The position numbers and the translations under genes are program-made. This document shows positions 23,037-35,664 of a stretch of DNA of 64,000 nt, in pieces. Position 1 is the first letter of the stretch. Each line of letters begins with the position of its first letter. The notes under the pieces are model-generated. The model made no database searches. It was not told the DNA's origin and saw only the letters and a program-made list of their open reading frames with translations. The DNA comes from Maratus speciosus. Taxonomy: Eukaryota > Arthropoda > Arachnida > Araneae > Salticidae. The DNA is taken from NCBI GenBank assembly GCA_963932465.1, contig OZ010800.1, forward strand, positions 97,111,307 to 97,175,306, in the 5' to 3' direction.

Positions 23037-25384
23037 TAATAATAAAGAAAGAAGTTTGTGTGTGAGTGAGTGAGTGTGTCGACGGTGTTCTGAAGAGACC
23101 ACTGCACGTAGAGCTACAAAATTTGGGGGAAAAGATACGTCTATATATGAGGTTTTGCACCTCGAAGCCCGATTTTCGATTTTTTGATTAGATTTTTTTT
23201 AATTTAATTTTTTATGCGATTTTTAGCGCTTTTTTATGTTTCGAGGCGATTTTTCCATATAAGTGAGAAGAATATGGTTTCTTTCTTTTAACCCAATATA
23301 GTAAATTTTGTTTTCTTTTCAAAAAAGTTTATTCGGAATTCGTGCAGCGATTTTTGAATTTTTAGCGAATTTTTTATGCAATTATAGAATGGCATGTATT
23401 TCCATATCTATAAGGAGGTTACCTTGGAGGGACACAGTTCTGTCGCCAAACGCAGCCAATTTTGTCGCCAACTTGGCGGTATATCGCCAAATTTGGCGAC
23501 CAAAATGAGTCGCCAAAAATGATGCCATCTTGGCGATATCTCTAATATTTCGCCAAATTCCCATAGACTTCCATTGTAAACCAATATGGATTACTTGCTT
23601 ACAGAAAATCAACAAATTGAAATATTATAATGCAACAAAAACTAATATTAACTTAAGGGATTATATTAATTATATTTAAGGGAATCCAAGTAAATGAAAT
23701 TGTCAATAAAAGTAACATGATACAATGCTTAGATTATTGTATTTTATTGATATTTTCGACGAAAGGGTTGTCAGTGGTCATTTTGGCGAAAATTATAGTT
23801 GATAAATGAATTGAAATGGCTATATCCGTTAGAAAATAATGTAAACAACTCGCAAATTAAAAGAAAATAACTGTTATTTGTTTAATAAAAAAAAAGAATC
23901 AAAAACCTTTTTAATGCGAGATAAAATTTATAAAATGAAAATGTTTAATTTAAATATGAAAGGAATGTTTATAAAACTTAAAAAATAAATTAGTATGAAA
24001 GAAGCAATTGATACATTATTTGGCGATTTTTCGCTTCGCCAGGTTAATAAAATGTGCCTGAATTCAATTTAATTATCATTTTTATGTAATTTTTCCCATC
24101 GTATGTCTTACAGGAGAAAGGCTTTATTTGTGAGTTACATGCTATTTAATTATTACCTTGGTCGCCAAACAATGCAATTTTAAGCCACAAAGGCAGAAGC
24201 GTGAAATAAGCCAGGCGAAGGTCGCAATATATTTTTTTTTAAGTATAGGAGAACATTTTGGAGTAAATCTTTATATTCAAATGTATATTATATAAAAAGG
24301 AGTTAAAATTATAACTATGCAGTCAAGTATTTAAATTTGAGTGTAAAAATGTGCAATATACACACATATTTTATAATATTCGATAATCAAGCCACTACCA
24401 AATGACATATTTACTATATTATTGAAAGTTTTGTTGCCACTGATGTCATATACGCTCCATGGTACATAATGGCTCCAAAATGGCGTCATTTTGCCTGACA
24501 TGATAACTCGGCTATTGGTGTTTATTTATTAATAAATTGTTTATCTACTTTTATTTTCTTTTTTACAGTTATATAAACTGTTTCGTTCTATAGATATTAA
24601 TTAAAATTTTTATTACTTATTGCTATTTCCTTTTAAAATGTCAGGCAACAAGATTGAAGAGTATTTGGTATATTTTTAATATATGGGCTTTGGTGAGTTA
24701 GAAAAAATGGCCTTGGCGAGTGAAGTGAATTTTGGGTATATTTACTGGCAAACTGTTTACTTTTCATATTTCATATACGTATAAGCATTTTTTTTCAATA
24801 TTTATTTTATTTATTTATATAAAGAAGAGCTATTTATCTACTTTTAAATACGAACAGAAATAATTAGTGGTTCTACCTGATTATCCCGTAGACTAAAAAA
24901 ATATAGCCAAACATAAGATTAAATGCCAATAATGGGTGATCGTAAATGTCAAATTTACTTGACATTAAACACTTTACACGTGTTTGTTACGTCATCAGGT
25001 GATTTTTAATTCGATATTTACGTTCTTCGCGATCTGCTGCAATTTTTTGACATTCCATTTTTGACCTATAATACTAAAATAATTTCTACCTTCATTTCAA
25101 TAAAGTTTATTCGGATTTTGTGTAACAATTTTCAAATTTTTCGGGTATTTTGTATGTGATTTTTAGTGTAGTTTAGGGATTTTCTACCATTTTTCAACAT
25201 TAGTGAAAGACGCTGATAGAAGTTGAATCTACTTTCAATCTTCGAACACAATATATAATTTTTTTTTTTTCTCTTTTCAAAATTTGTGCAGCGATTTAAA
25301 ATTTTTTCACGATATCTTATTGTGATTTTCTGAGGTTCGTGCTGTTTTTTTACGTACCCGGGCAACGCCGAGCAAGTTAGCTAG
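23034..25384 (+). mobile_element. Helitron-like family X, copy 2
   Basis: It begins TCGTAATAATAAAGAAAG, parallels X copy 1 for ~600 bp, and continues ~1.7 kb further. It ends in a GC-rich segment (CCGGGCAACGCCGAGC) followed by AAGTTAGCTAG-T at 25381-25385. GC hairpin, short spacer and CTAG before T are the Helitron 3' hallmark. No replicase frame is visible. Confidence 0.7.
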
Positions 25385-25385
25385 T

Positions 25386-26220
25386 TATTAAATAAATAAA
25401 TAAATTTGTCTTAACCCTGTGTTATCAAGTTTCAAAAATGTTAATTACATTAAGTGTAAAAAATGTAAAAAATGTCATATTATACGTTAAAGTACAGCGA
25501 TAAAAATTATTACCTGTTACTTTTTCTACTAAGCGTTTTATGTTGTTGCAAAATAGGTTTTTTTTTTTATACATATAAATCATACAGGATCTCACTTAAA
25601 GAATCATATTAACTGTGATGTGCTTCCTGGAGTTTTAAAATTTTACAATTATTCGTGCATTGAAAAAAAACTTAAACTGTGAAAATTGAATATCTATATT
25701 TTGACATTCACGTATGGCTGCTGTCGTTTTTGGAAGAGTGGAAGGCCTAGTGACTCATTTCTATAAATGCTATTTGCAAACGTTTCGTTCATTTCTAAAT
25801 TTCCAGCTTGATACCTTAACTAACTAAAAATACATAGTGACCGTGACTATTGACTTAGAAAAAAAAAAACAATTATGTATACCGCCCTATATCACTCGCA
25901 CAGATAGTCTGCCGTAACAATGACGCTAACATCGACATCCCACCAGATATAACCCAATGATGATAAAAATATATATATAAAATACAAACAAGTAAAAACG
26001 GTGTAGACATTTGAAAAAAGTAATTTAATTCAACACTGAACATAGTAGGACTTACCTGTCGATTCTCCACCAAATTTCAACTCGCGGTTCAACTCTCATG
26101 AATTTTTTGCATTTAAAAATCGCTCCCCATTTGGGGATCGCGGTACATTGCATGTAAAATATCATATTTTTTTTTATGAGTGCTACGGAATGACACAGTC
26201 TATATGTAAACCAAAATCAC
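25386..26220. other. AT-rich sequence without recognised features
   Basis: It holds a short AAAT repeat at about 25388-25405. I found no motif, repeat partner or plausible exon. The 66-codon minus frame at 25873-26073 has no recognisable content. Confidence 0.5.
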
Positions 26221-26223
26221 ACT

Positions 26224-27600
26224 TTACACATTGTTTCTAACTTTTTTTTTACAAATGGCACACTTTCCCAGTTTTTCACTGAAAGTTCTCTCTAAATAAT
26301 GCCCTTCAGGATTTTTTCTCATGTCTTCTGGTATGCGTTTCTGTGAATTAACACAACGCGATTGTCTTCCACTAATTTTTTTTTTTGGATCAGAAAGAAG
26401 GAGTAAATTCAAATAAAACTTTGCAACTTTCCTTCTGACACTAATAATAGTGGTATTTTTTCATTATCAATACAATATCTGTAACCATATCCACTGCATT
26501 AGTGAAGAAAGGAAAGAACCATTTCTTGCCTCTAATTTTAATTATGTGCTTTTGTATGTTCCAATCAAGCTTATCAACACCACTCATGTTCTTATTGTAA
26601 TGTAAAATGGCATTAGGTTGATATTCCTTAGTTGCTTTGTATTTTTTTTTTTTTTATATATATATCGAAACGGTTTTTACTTAAAAATAATGACTCTTAT
26701 TATTTCTGAAAAGAACACATAAAAAACTTAAACTATTTATTGCAAATTGAATTAATAAAATTAATATAAGTAATCTGTTATATATTAATCATTAAACATA
26801 ATTTATAAATCATAAATTTTGGAAATAAAACATTTTTTTTTCATTTATAGAAATTAAATCACAAATATGACCTTAAATACCTAAGAATAAAAATATTTCA
26901 AGTATGAGGTATAATTAGTTTAACATAAAACATGAAATTCATTTTATTGATAACGCGAAGAATGTGTTTTTATGAGGAAAAGAAAAATTATGTAAAAATG
27001 TTATTGTCCGAATAAGTTCCACTGTTGGATTATTTTAAAATCTAAACAAACGTGTTTTGCTTTAGAAAATTTTTTTTAAGTATGAATTTTTCTTAATTAA
27101 CTTACTGTTGTGCTTTTTCATCAGTTTTATAGTATTCTGAAGCTGAAATTTTGAACATTTTTTTTTTAACTATTTCTCTACTGAGCGCAAATCAGTTAGT
27201 TCATTTTATTTCACATTTGGAGTACACATCATCAAATCTGACCCATCGTTGAAGAAAATTAAAAAAATTCATTGACATCGTAGCTTAATAAATACGAATA
27301 TCGCAATCAGATGACCAAACATCTTTTATATTCATATGAGCTGCTTTCAGTGCAGCTGTATTTGTATCAATTGCGTCACTAACTCTTTGAAATATTATTT
27401 TAGTGATGGAATGTAGTAAACAGTTGACATTAGTAATTTTTTCCAAATTTCATCATCAAGCATTTTCAAAGATTGCTAACAATATTCTGGGATATTGTGT
27501 GTAACGTGTTAGCTGGTGGATGCTTTTTAAATTATGTTTCATCATTTCCAATGCAATATTTTGCTTTGCTGCCTTTTAATATCTGAGTCATCTTCTTTCT
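26224..27600 (-). pseudogene. Decayed piggyBac-family transposase (PGBD-like)
   Basis: Read on the minus strand, two collinear blocks look like piggyBac transposase. The upstream block (about 27330-27200) gives DVWSSDCDIRIY, a stop, then MSMNFFNFLQRWVRFDD, matching the conserved MSxNRFxxLLRxxRFDD region. The downstream block (about 26640-26455) gives MSGVDKLDWNIQKH and IRGKKWFFPFF, matching the GVDxLDQ segment. As I recall, its Asp is the third catalytic residue, and it is kept here. After a frameshift near 26450 a third block (26412-26224) ends FSEKLGKCAICKKKVRN, the start of the C-terminal cysteine-rich domain. The span that should hold the first two catalytic Asp (about 26640-27200) is unrecognisable AT-rich DNA. 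Stops, frameshift and missing core mean it is dead. It is the only protein relic I can name. Confidence 0.8.
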
Positions 27601-27604
27601 CAAA

Positions 27605-28150
27605 AGTTGTATCATGTTAACTCTCGGAATCATAACACTGGTCAACAAATTTGAACTTTTGCTCTGTCCTAAAACAGAAATTAATTGTTTTTATGCGGTT
27701 TTTTGTGCTGATTCCGAATCTAGTTTTAGATTTACTCCAGCGCGTCAAGTTTTAGAGATATTTGCATATAGTAAAGTGCGGACAGATGCCGCAGTTTTTC
27801 TTTACTTCTTGTAAAATGTACAATAAAGCAAAGAACAACAAACTAAGTACCAGAAATCATTGATCAAACCCTTTATAATCTAGTTTTAAATAAAACGGTT
27901 TAAAGTGTAATATTTCTTGATATTCTTCTTAAAAAGTAAACTTTTTACGTAGTAAAATTTAACAAAACTTTATATCTATGAAACAAACCATAAAAAAATT
28001 CCCATTTTTGTATATAGGTATGCTTTTTTAAGAGAGAAAGGGTGGAGGGGGGGGGATTAAAGGTGAATGGAAATCGCGATTATGAGTTCATACCATTGGT
28101 CTTTACATTTTTTTATCTTTCTATTATTAACCTAAAAAAAGCGGTGATAT
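27605..28150. other. AT-rich intergenic sequence
   Basis: It contains a G-rich run (GGTGGAGGGGGGGGGATTAA) near 28041. No gene or repeat partner was seen. The 66-codon frame at 27614-27814 resembles nothing. Confidence 0.5.
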
Positions 28151-28151
28151 C

Positions 28152-29306
28152 AACACAAAAAAACCCTTAACGGGCTAAAAGTTTGTGACGCAGCACTTTA
28201 TCTTATTGCTATAAGAATTTTAAATATGGAACTTAAAAATAATGACATCAAATTTTAAGTGACGCTATACTATTAATTAATGTATATATACATACATTTA
28301 TATTATTTATTTCATCATTTTATTTTTGTTTTACTTATAATTGCATGTGTAATAATTATGTTAAATTTAAAAGGATTTATAAAAATTTATTCATTGATAC
28401 TTTATCAATTACATCTTTCATAAATTCAAAATATGAGTTTTAAAAGATATGATATCAAAATTTAAGTGACGCCTTGATGTAGCTTTAAACAATTTGTTTT
28501 AAAATTCAATTTCAGTTGTTTTCGGTTTGTCTAAATATATTTACACATGTAACCAAAACTTTTACTTTACCAATATACTGTTAAAACTATCTCTCTCACT
28601 GAACATATACAATGCACTGTAATGTATTTATATTTAAATTTGATTTATATTTTGTGCCACGCTATCCAAAATCAAAAGTAAAATTTATGTAAATGATTTT
28701 TGTGCGTCATTGTATCCAAACTAAACGAAATGTATGCAAATGGATAACATGACGCACAAAAATCATTTACATAAATTTTACTTTTGATTTTGGATAGCGT
28801 GGCACAAACGATAAATTAAATTTTTCATATAAATACTTTACAGTGCATTGTATAGCTTCAGTGAGAGTGATATTTTTAACAGTGTATTTGTAAATTAAAA
28901 GTTTTGGTTACATGTGTAAATATATTTAGCCAAACCGAAAACAATTGTTTCAAAACAAATTGTTTAAAGCTACATCAAGGCGTCACTTAAATTTTGATAT
29001 CATATCTTTTAAAACTCATTATTTGAATTTATGAAAGATGTGATTGATAAAGCATCAATGAATAAATTTTTACACATCCTTTTAAATTTTACATAACAAT
29101 TACACATGTAAAACAAAGTAAATAAGTAAAACAAAAATAAAATGATGAAATAAATAATATATATGTATGTATATATACATTAATTAACAGCATAGCGTCA
29201 CTTAAAATTTGATATCATTATTTTTAAGTTCCATATTTAAAATTCTTATAGCAATAAGATAAAGTGCTGCGTCACAAACTTTTAACCCGTTAAGGGTTTC
29301 TTGTGT
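28152..29306. mobile_element. 1.15-kb near-palindrome (long inverted-repeat/foldback element)
   Basis: The left arm from ACACAAAAAAACCCTTAACG to about 28735 is the reverse complement of about 28745-29306, which ends CGTTAAGGGTTTCTTGTGT. The arms are ~560 bp around a spacer of a few tens of bases (near ACTAAACGAAATGTATGC). Scattered differences between arms (for example AACCCTTAACGGGC versus its partner with GGGTT) argue against a simple library foldback. TTTAAGTGACGC recurs inside each arm. Target duplication and superfamily are unclear; no frame is present. Confidence 0.85.
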
Positions 29307-29309
29307 AGA

Positions 29310-31570
29310 TTAGATATAAAAAAAACCATATCTGTGATTATTATTTATATTATTTTTCCATAGATTCAGTGTAATTAAAAGCAGAATTCCTAACCCTTCA
29401 ACATTGTAGACAAGATAAATCTAAGGTTATTTTCCTATCAACACCCCCCCCCCCCCCTCCTCTTTATGAAAATTTTCTGTGCTTCATAAGGTAAATCATA
29501 TCAAGTTTTTACATTTCGTTTATAATTCAAGGAAAATGTGCACAAACACATATTCAGGCACATTTTTCATAAAAAAATATTCGAAGCATATTTAAAATTT
29601 CTGTATTGATTACATTGTAATAATGATTTTTTTTTTCTGTAATGTGAAATTAAAGTAATCATTTACGTATGATTTTCTTATTCAAAATTATCCCGCTGTA
29701 AAATATTAAAATTACTTAAATCATTTTATGATACAACAGTTAATGATGTGATTGTTAAACAGGAGTAAATATTTTAAATAATTTTACACGCCATTTAAAA
29801 TTATTATTAAATTTCACCGTTCGTATATAAATATTTTCAATCTGATAATTAGAAAAATCTGAAAACATTGTGTCTCTGTTTGCTTACATATAACATACAA
29901 ACACATTTAATAATTAAAGTTGTCAAAATATTACATATTAATTCCTTCAAGTTTTCATTTGAAGGGGAAAAATGTCATTTAGTATAATATTGGTTATGAT
30001 CTTAGTTCTATATCTTTATGTAACTGCAAATTTGCTTTTTGCATATTTACAGAATTGTCTTGGAGCTTTGTTTTGGTTATAAATTAATTGTAAATGATTA
30101 GCAATAAATCACATAAGAAATAGGGTAATTTTAAGTTTTGAACGAATTTTATACATTTTATACACATAGATTTTGAACTGAATATAAAAATGCTTAATTA
30201 AGTGTGTTTCAACAATAAAATAAATGTTTATGACTGTTGAAATAATAAAAATAATTAAAAATGAGACCATAATTTTTTTCAAGAAAAAATAAATATTATT
30301 AAAGATTTTTGATATAAGAAAATAAACTGCTTAAAAACACCCAGTTAAACTTATTCTGTACTGCATTTTATAGTACAAAAAAACCCAGAAAACAATAGAA
30401 TAAATATGAATTAATATTACTCTAAAATATTAGACATAAATGGAAACTCATTAAAACATGGACAACATTAATATTTGTTAAAACCAAATTTGTTCTAAAA
30501 ATAATATAACACATACAAAACATTAGTGGAATAAAATGGAATATTATATATTTTATCACTTACCATTTTGCGTAGTATATATTTTCTTGAGTAAAATTCT
30601 TCTGTAATTTCTTGAGTAAAAAGGAGTAACTTTATACTCCTTTATTTAGATGGGGGAATTTTTTTATGTCCAACAAGGATTTATAGATAAGTGATTAATA
30701 TACATTTCATTTAAATTTACTAGTTACCATAGAAACCCTCAGATAGTCTTAGAATTACCACGATGTTCACATACTCTGTATTTTTTTCAGACGTCTTTAG
30801 AGGATACTCTGACGTCTAATGAATACGTCCACAGAGGATAATCTATAGTGATCAGAAGGGGTATTGCATTTTCACCAGAAAGGTCTCGACAGTACAGATT
30901 GAAATGTTTGTCCACTGTTCATTTATTCGCATTTCACAGTTATTTTTTGACATTTATTTAAGGAATTCGTCTTCTATTCGCACAAGACACACAATAAAAA
31001 ATATTAATTGCGGGCGGCAGCGGTATGCTGTTGCCAATTTTATTTACGAAATGTTTCAGATAGGAAAACCAGAAGTTCCCAGGAAACTGATAAATTGTTC
31101 TGGAAATCTTTAAAAAGGAGGAACATTTCTGGAACTGACATGGAACGTTACAATTTTTTCTTGCAGTATAGTCAAAGGAATGTCCTGTTGCACATGAAGC
31201 TCAGATTTGTAAATTTTTGATAAATATTGGCCTTCGACTAAGCTCGCGCGATGGTGCAATCAAAACGCACTGTACATGTAGAACTCAGAACTTTGAATCA
31301 AGGATAGAGCTTTGCAGTGTGAAAATAAAAAGTCCTTCCGGCCAGTGCCGGGAGGAAGAGGTAGCTTTCATATTCCTTATTTTTAAAAAGCAGGCTTATA
31401 TTATTCAAACACACGAAGATCAATTTGTGGAAACCAATTATAGGAGATTCAATACTAATTTTTATCAATACTAAATCATTATGAATGAGAATTTCTCGAA
31501 ATTAGTCAACTTTATCCAACTGCTTTTATTTAAAGTAACTTATATTTGGTTGCCAAATTCGGCGATATCT
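29310..31570. other. AT-rich sequence, no supported gene
   Basis: It includes a poly-C run near 29443-29458. A less AT-rich stretch at about 30760-31470 gives several overlapping short open frames (30904-31113, 31008-31220, 31217-31474), none recognisable. Part of it (GGAACATTTCTGGAAC, AGGAATGTCCTGTTGCAC) weakly resembles the MITE at 11781-12119, so it may be a diverged relative rather than an exon. Confidence 0.45.
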
Positions 31571-32159
31571 TGAATTTCCTGCCATTTTAAGACAACATGG
31601 TGCATGAGGCTAACAAGTGAACGTAGTCGAGACCTTAGTAAATCCTGTGCACATGCTCACTCACATCGGAATCGGTTGATATATACAAGTGGTGTCGCAG
31701 GCCAGTGGCGTAGCTACATATTCAGCGCCCTGGAGCAAGTAAAGTTGGTGCGCCCTCTTGTCACTCGAAAAAGTTCTGCGCATTTTTTTAACTTAAAAAT
31801 ATTTATATACCATTCTTAATTTGATTTAAAATCTTACTTTTATTTGAAAGTTAGATTATTTCAACACGTATTAAATACAAATAATTAATAATAATAATGA
31901 ATAATGAAATGAATTATAATTCTTTAAGTATGGAGTACCTACCAATATTTTCTCCGAATTGGGTGCGATTTTTGTTTTAAAACTGTCAATATGGCCAGTA
32001 GCCCAGTGGTAGGGGAGCAAAAAAAAGCTGAATTCGGCATTAATTAGGGGAAAGCTGGAAATTGTTTTAATCCCTTCAGTTTAGGTCTAGAATAAATATG
32101 CTATGTTTTCCCTCTCGTACTAGGTGAGCATTAGGAAATATGTATAGATTTATTGCAAA

Positions 32160-32830
32160 AAAAAACACGTTTTTTACATACCATAACAATATCTTCAAAC
32201 AGCTAACTCTGTCAAAAACATTGTCAATACAAATGTTGTACATCTTAAAATTCTGAGTAAAATGAGTACCTACACTTAATATTTTTGTTGAACATTAAGG
32301 TCACAATTCCAGGTTTAAAGTTTTAGACGCGTGGTCAGGAGGTTGAACTTAGAATTAATTAGGAGAAAACTGGAAATTGTTTCAATCCCTTCAGTTTAAG
32401 TCTAAAATGAACCAAGTTTTCTTCCTCGTACTTCGGTGAATGTTGGAAAATATGTACATATTTATTTTCGAAAAGCACGTTTTTTTAATTACCTTAACAA
32501 TACCTCAAAACAGCTAACTCTATAAAAAACATTGTCAATACAAATGTTGTAGAGCTTAAAATTCTGAATTAAATGAGTACCATCATTAATATTTTTGTTC
32601 AACATTAAGGTCGTAATTCTATTTCAAAATTTTGCCTTAATCGCTAATCAAGAGCTTGAAGCCAAGATAGACAAAGTTAACTTAACAATATCTCAAAACA
32701 GCTAACTCTATCAAAAACATTGTCAGTACAAAAGTTGTAGAGCCTAAAATTCTGAGTAAAATGAGTACCTACACTTAATATTTTTGTTCAATATTAAGGC
32801 CGCAGTTTTGAGATATTGTTAAGTTAACTT
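32160..32830 (+). repeat. Three related internal modules
   Basis: CAGCTAACTCTGTCAAAAAC, GTTGTACATCTTAAAATTCT and AAAATGAGTACCTACACTTA recur near 32490-32610 and 32685-32790 with small changes. They lie inside the hAT-type element. Confidence 0.75.
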
Positions 32831-33062
32831 TGTCTCTCCCTGCTCCAAGCTCTTGATTTGTAAATTTTTGCGAATGACTAGTGTAGGATTTTAAGTTTAG
32901 AAGAATTTTAGTACTAAATAAGAATGATTAATTAAAGCTATTTTAAACTTTTTTTTTTGCAGCGGGAGGATAAAAAATCTTAATGCTGGTAGCAATAAAA
33001 AGAAACGTGCGAATATTTAATTTGATTGTAAATCAAAGTGTCTTTAAAATTTTATATAGATT

Positions 33063-33146
33063 TTATAGGGTAAACTCTGTCTGAAGCTCTATATAAGACA
33101 GATTTTCGTCTTATGCAGAATCTGCCTTAAGCAGAATGTACTGTAT
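33063..33146. mobile_element. Tigger-like terminal motif fragment
   Basis: ACTCTGTCTGAAGC, GTCTTATGCAGAATCTGCC and TTAAGCAGAATGTACTGT resemble the GCGGA-type repeats at 14830-14960. It is short and diverged. Confidence 0.3.
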
Positions 33147-33469
33147 TAAAAAAACTCTAGCAACAAGGTATAATCGATGGGGTGCAAAAAGAACCTTCAA
33201 AGGTTTGAACAGTCCTGTTTTTACGTACATACAAAACAGCAGACCGCAGTTATGATCATCACATTTATAGACAATATTGAAACACGTTGAAACGTTTTCA
33301 TATTAAAGTGTAATTTTTAATTAAACTAGGGGGTTCCACACCCTACGAGCTATGCTCGCCAATCCCCGTCCAGACATCGCAAATTCCAAAAACACGCTAA
33401 TTTGATCGGCTTTAAAAAAAAAAAAAATTCCGAAGACTGAATTAAAAAAACAGTGTGGATTTCCCTGTT

Positions 33470-33912
33470 AAGGCGGTTCTTAACTGATCTTCTCAACAAG
33501 CGCAAAACGTTTTGACACATTTACAAATTCGTTTTTTAACAGAAAGGTATAAAATTGGAAAGCCTGGCCATGGAAGCGATTTGGAATTGAACTGTTTTTT
33601 CCATTTTTTGATCAATCAATTACCTATTGAGTTATAAGCAAATTTGATCACGTGACAAACATGTTTTTCGCCCGCTCTTGAGGCTCTTTCTTCCTTCGCG
33701 CGGAAATTCGGTTCAAAACGTCAACTTCGACACTATTTCTGAAAGATCAATATGCAAAGATCAAGATGCGTTTGCAAAAAAAATGGAAAAAGAAGCTCAA
33801 TGACATAGTTTCGGAACAACAACACGAGGTAGTTTCATGCATTTTCGAACAAAAATAAAATAAAACTTATGTCAGAAAGTTACTTTTCTGGATTTGAGAA
33901 CACCCTTAATGA
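33470..33912 (+). repeat. Dispersed copy of the 1.9-kb-unit 3' segment
   Basis: It matches 15840-16250: CGCAAAACGTTTTGACACAT, AAGCCTGGCCATGGAAGCG, CTTCCTTCGCGCGGAAATTC and GGATTTGAGAACACCCTTAA. The copy ends at the same ACACCCTTAA point where the TTAA MITE entered unit copy 2. This suggests the segment is itself a mobile unit with an end there. Confidence 0.8.
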
Positions 33913-35329
33913 GCTGTTTTCGTCTTTGATTAAATCCGATCAGTGAAGCATTTGAAAATGAGCTAATATAAAATTAATTAAGTAAACAGAGTCTTTGTCT
34001 CCCAGTATTTTATAACAAACATATAAGAAAGCTCTTTTAAATAAGACATTTTAAATGTATCGTTTTAAATATGACGTAAGTTTTCTTTCCCTTTTTGATA
34101 TTCACGTGAAAATACTTTTGTTGTTAGAAAGGAGATATTATTTGCGCTGTCTTAGAATTCACAACAATAGTTTAAAAGATTATCTCAAAAGATAAAATAA
34201 ATGTCTCGCGCAAATATATTTTTAAATTTAAACTGTTTGGCAATATTATATATTGTTTGGCCATTTTAAGTGTATCGCAATTTTCTCTATTTACGACTCT
34301 TAATGCATATTAATGAATTTATTATTTTACAATTTTCTTTTTCTTTTAAAATTCAAGTGTGAATATAGTTTTTATGACGTAATTTTCAATATTTTCCTGC
34401 TTTTAATATGTAATAATTTAATTCTAATTTGAAAGTTTTTTTGTGTTTATAATAGTCATGTGTAAATAAATTTTTTATTTGAAGGAAATGTTATTCTTTG
34501 CGCTGTTTTTTTTTAAATTGGCAACAATTTTAAATAATACCGTTTTCTAAAAGATGCAAAAAATATCTCTCGAAATGGTGAAAATTTGAATTTAAAATGG
34601 AAATAAATCCTCAAAAAGGAGTCAAATAAAAAAAATAAGTGCAGTCTGACACCGGGAACTTCTAATGTATAAAATGATCTAAAAATGATTAAATTCTTAT
34701 GTATAGTTTTTGCTCCTATAAAACTTTTTTAATGGAATGATTTTGACCCACTTTAACATTAAATATCTCTTAAAATAATTATTCGATTTAAAAACTGTCT
34801 GCATCAACGTGTTTATCAGACATTTCTCTATAATACTACTGATTTTAATATTTTTGTTATTAACGAAGAAAGACCCCCCGGTCACAAAAAATTAAAAAAC
34901 AGCGGCGTTAGCTACTTTTTTTTAGAATAGAAAAAAACTGTGTTTGGCTTATCTTTTTTTTTTTTTTTTGAGAACATATATTCTTTATAAATATTTTTGT
35001 GCATCAAGCACAAAAATCAATATAATAAACATTTTTATAGGTTAAATTATAATCACAGCATTTTACAAATACACGAAACCTACACTTTTTAATCACATAA
35101 TAAATGATTTTACAAAAAACTAAATAAAAATTTTTTGTATGTATTTTTTGAAATAGAGGCGACTCATGTTCCTTTGAAACGAAAAAAACTTTCACAAAAA
35201 ATATTCAATTCTGCTTTGCAAAGAGAAAAAAATCATTAATAAAGAAAATGCTTCAAAAAAGTGATTATTATTATTATTATTATTAAATAATTTAACACAC
35301 TTCAAATCTAATGCTTATAGAAAATTTTG

Positions 35330-35550
35330 CAAGTATTAGTTTCAACTCTGGGAGAGCGCAGCTTTACCTGGTTTAGGGCTCACCAACCCGCAGCTCGGTT
35401 GCCCGGCGGGCCAGGATGTGACTTAATTTGGTAGAATCCTATTTTTACCCGACTGCCAAGAAGGGTTATGGGTTTCACGTGTATCTGGGTATGTGGATTT
35501 CTTTATACCCTCGAAACATCCCAACGGCTGGATGGATTTTTCCACGGCGG
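35330..35550 (+). repeat. GC-rich dispersed-repeat segment
   Basis: AACCCGCAGCTCGGTTGCCC, GGCGGGCCAGGATGTGAC, then CCCGACTGCCAAGAAGGG and GTGTATCTGGGTATG form a compositional island in AT-rich DNA. The wording resembles a repeat I recall from other arthropods, but I cannot name the family. Confidence 0.35.
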
Positions 35551-35556
35551 TGACTT

Positions 35557-35664
35557 GTTTGGCTACCATTATTTGTGTACAGTAATAATCATGATACATT
35601 TCTAAAACATAATTTATAGAAATGTACCATGAAGATTATTGTTTGGAAATAGTGGTAGCCAATA
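35557..35664. repeat. Imperfect ~46-bp-arm inverted repeat
   Basis: TTTGGCTACCATTATTTGTG to TACATTTCTA (35558-35604) pairs with TAGAAATGTACCATGAAG to GTGGTAGCCAA (about 35617-35662), with one small mismatch block and a ~12-nt loop. It is probably a small foldback. A miRNA-like precursor is possible in shape only. Confidence 0.8.

Noticed and set aside
30904..31474. Possible exons of a host gene in a less AT-rich stretch
   Set aside because: Overlapping frames have no recognisable domain or splice-bounded structure, and part resembles a MITE seen at 11781-12119.
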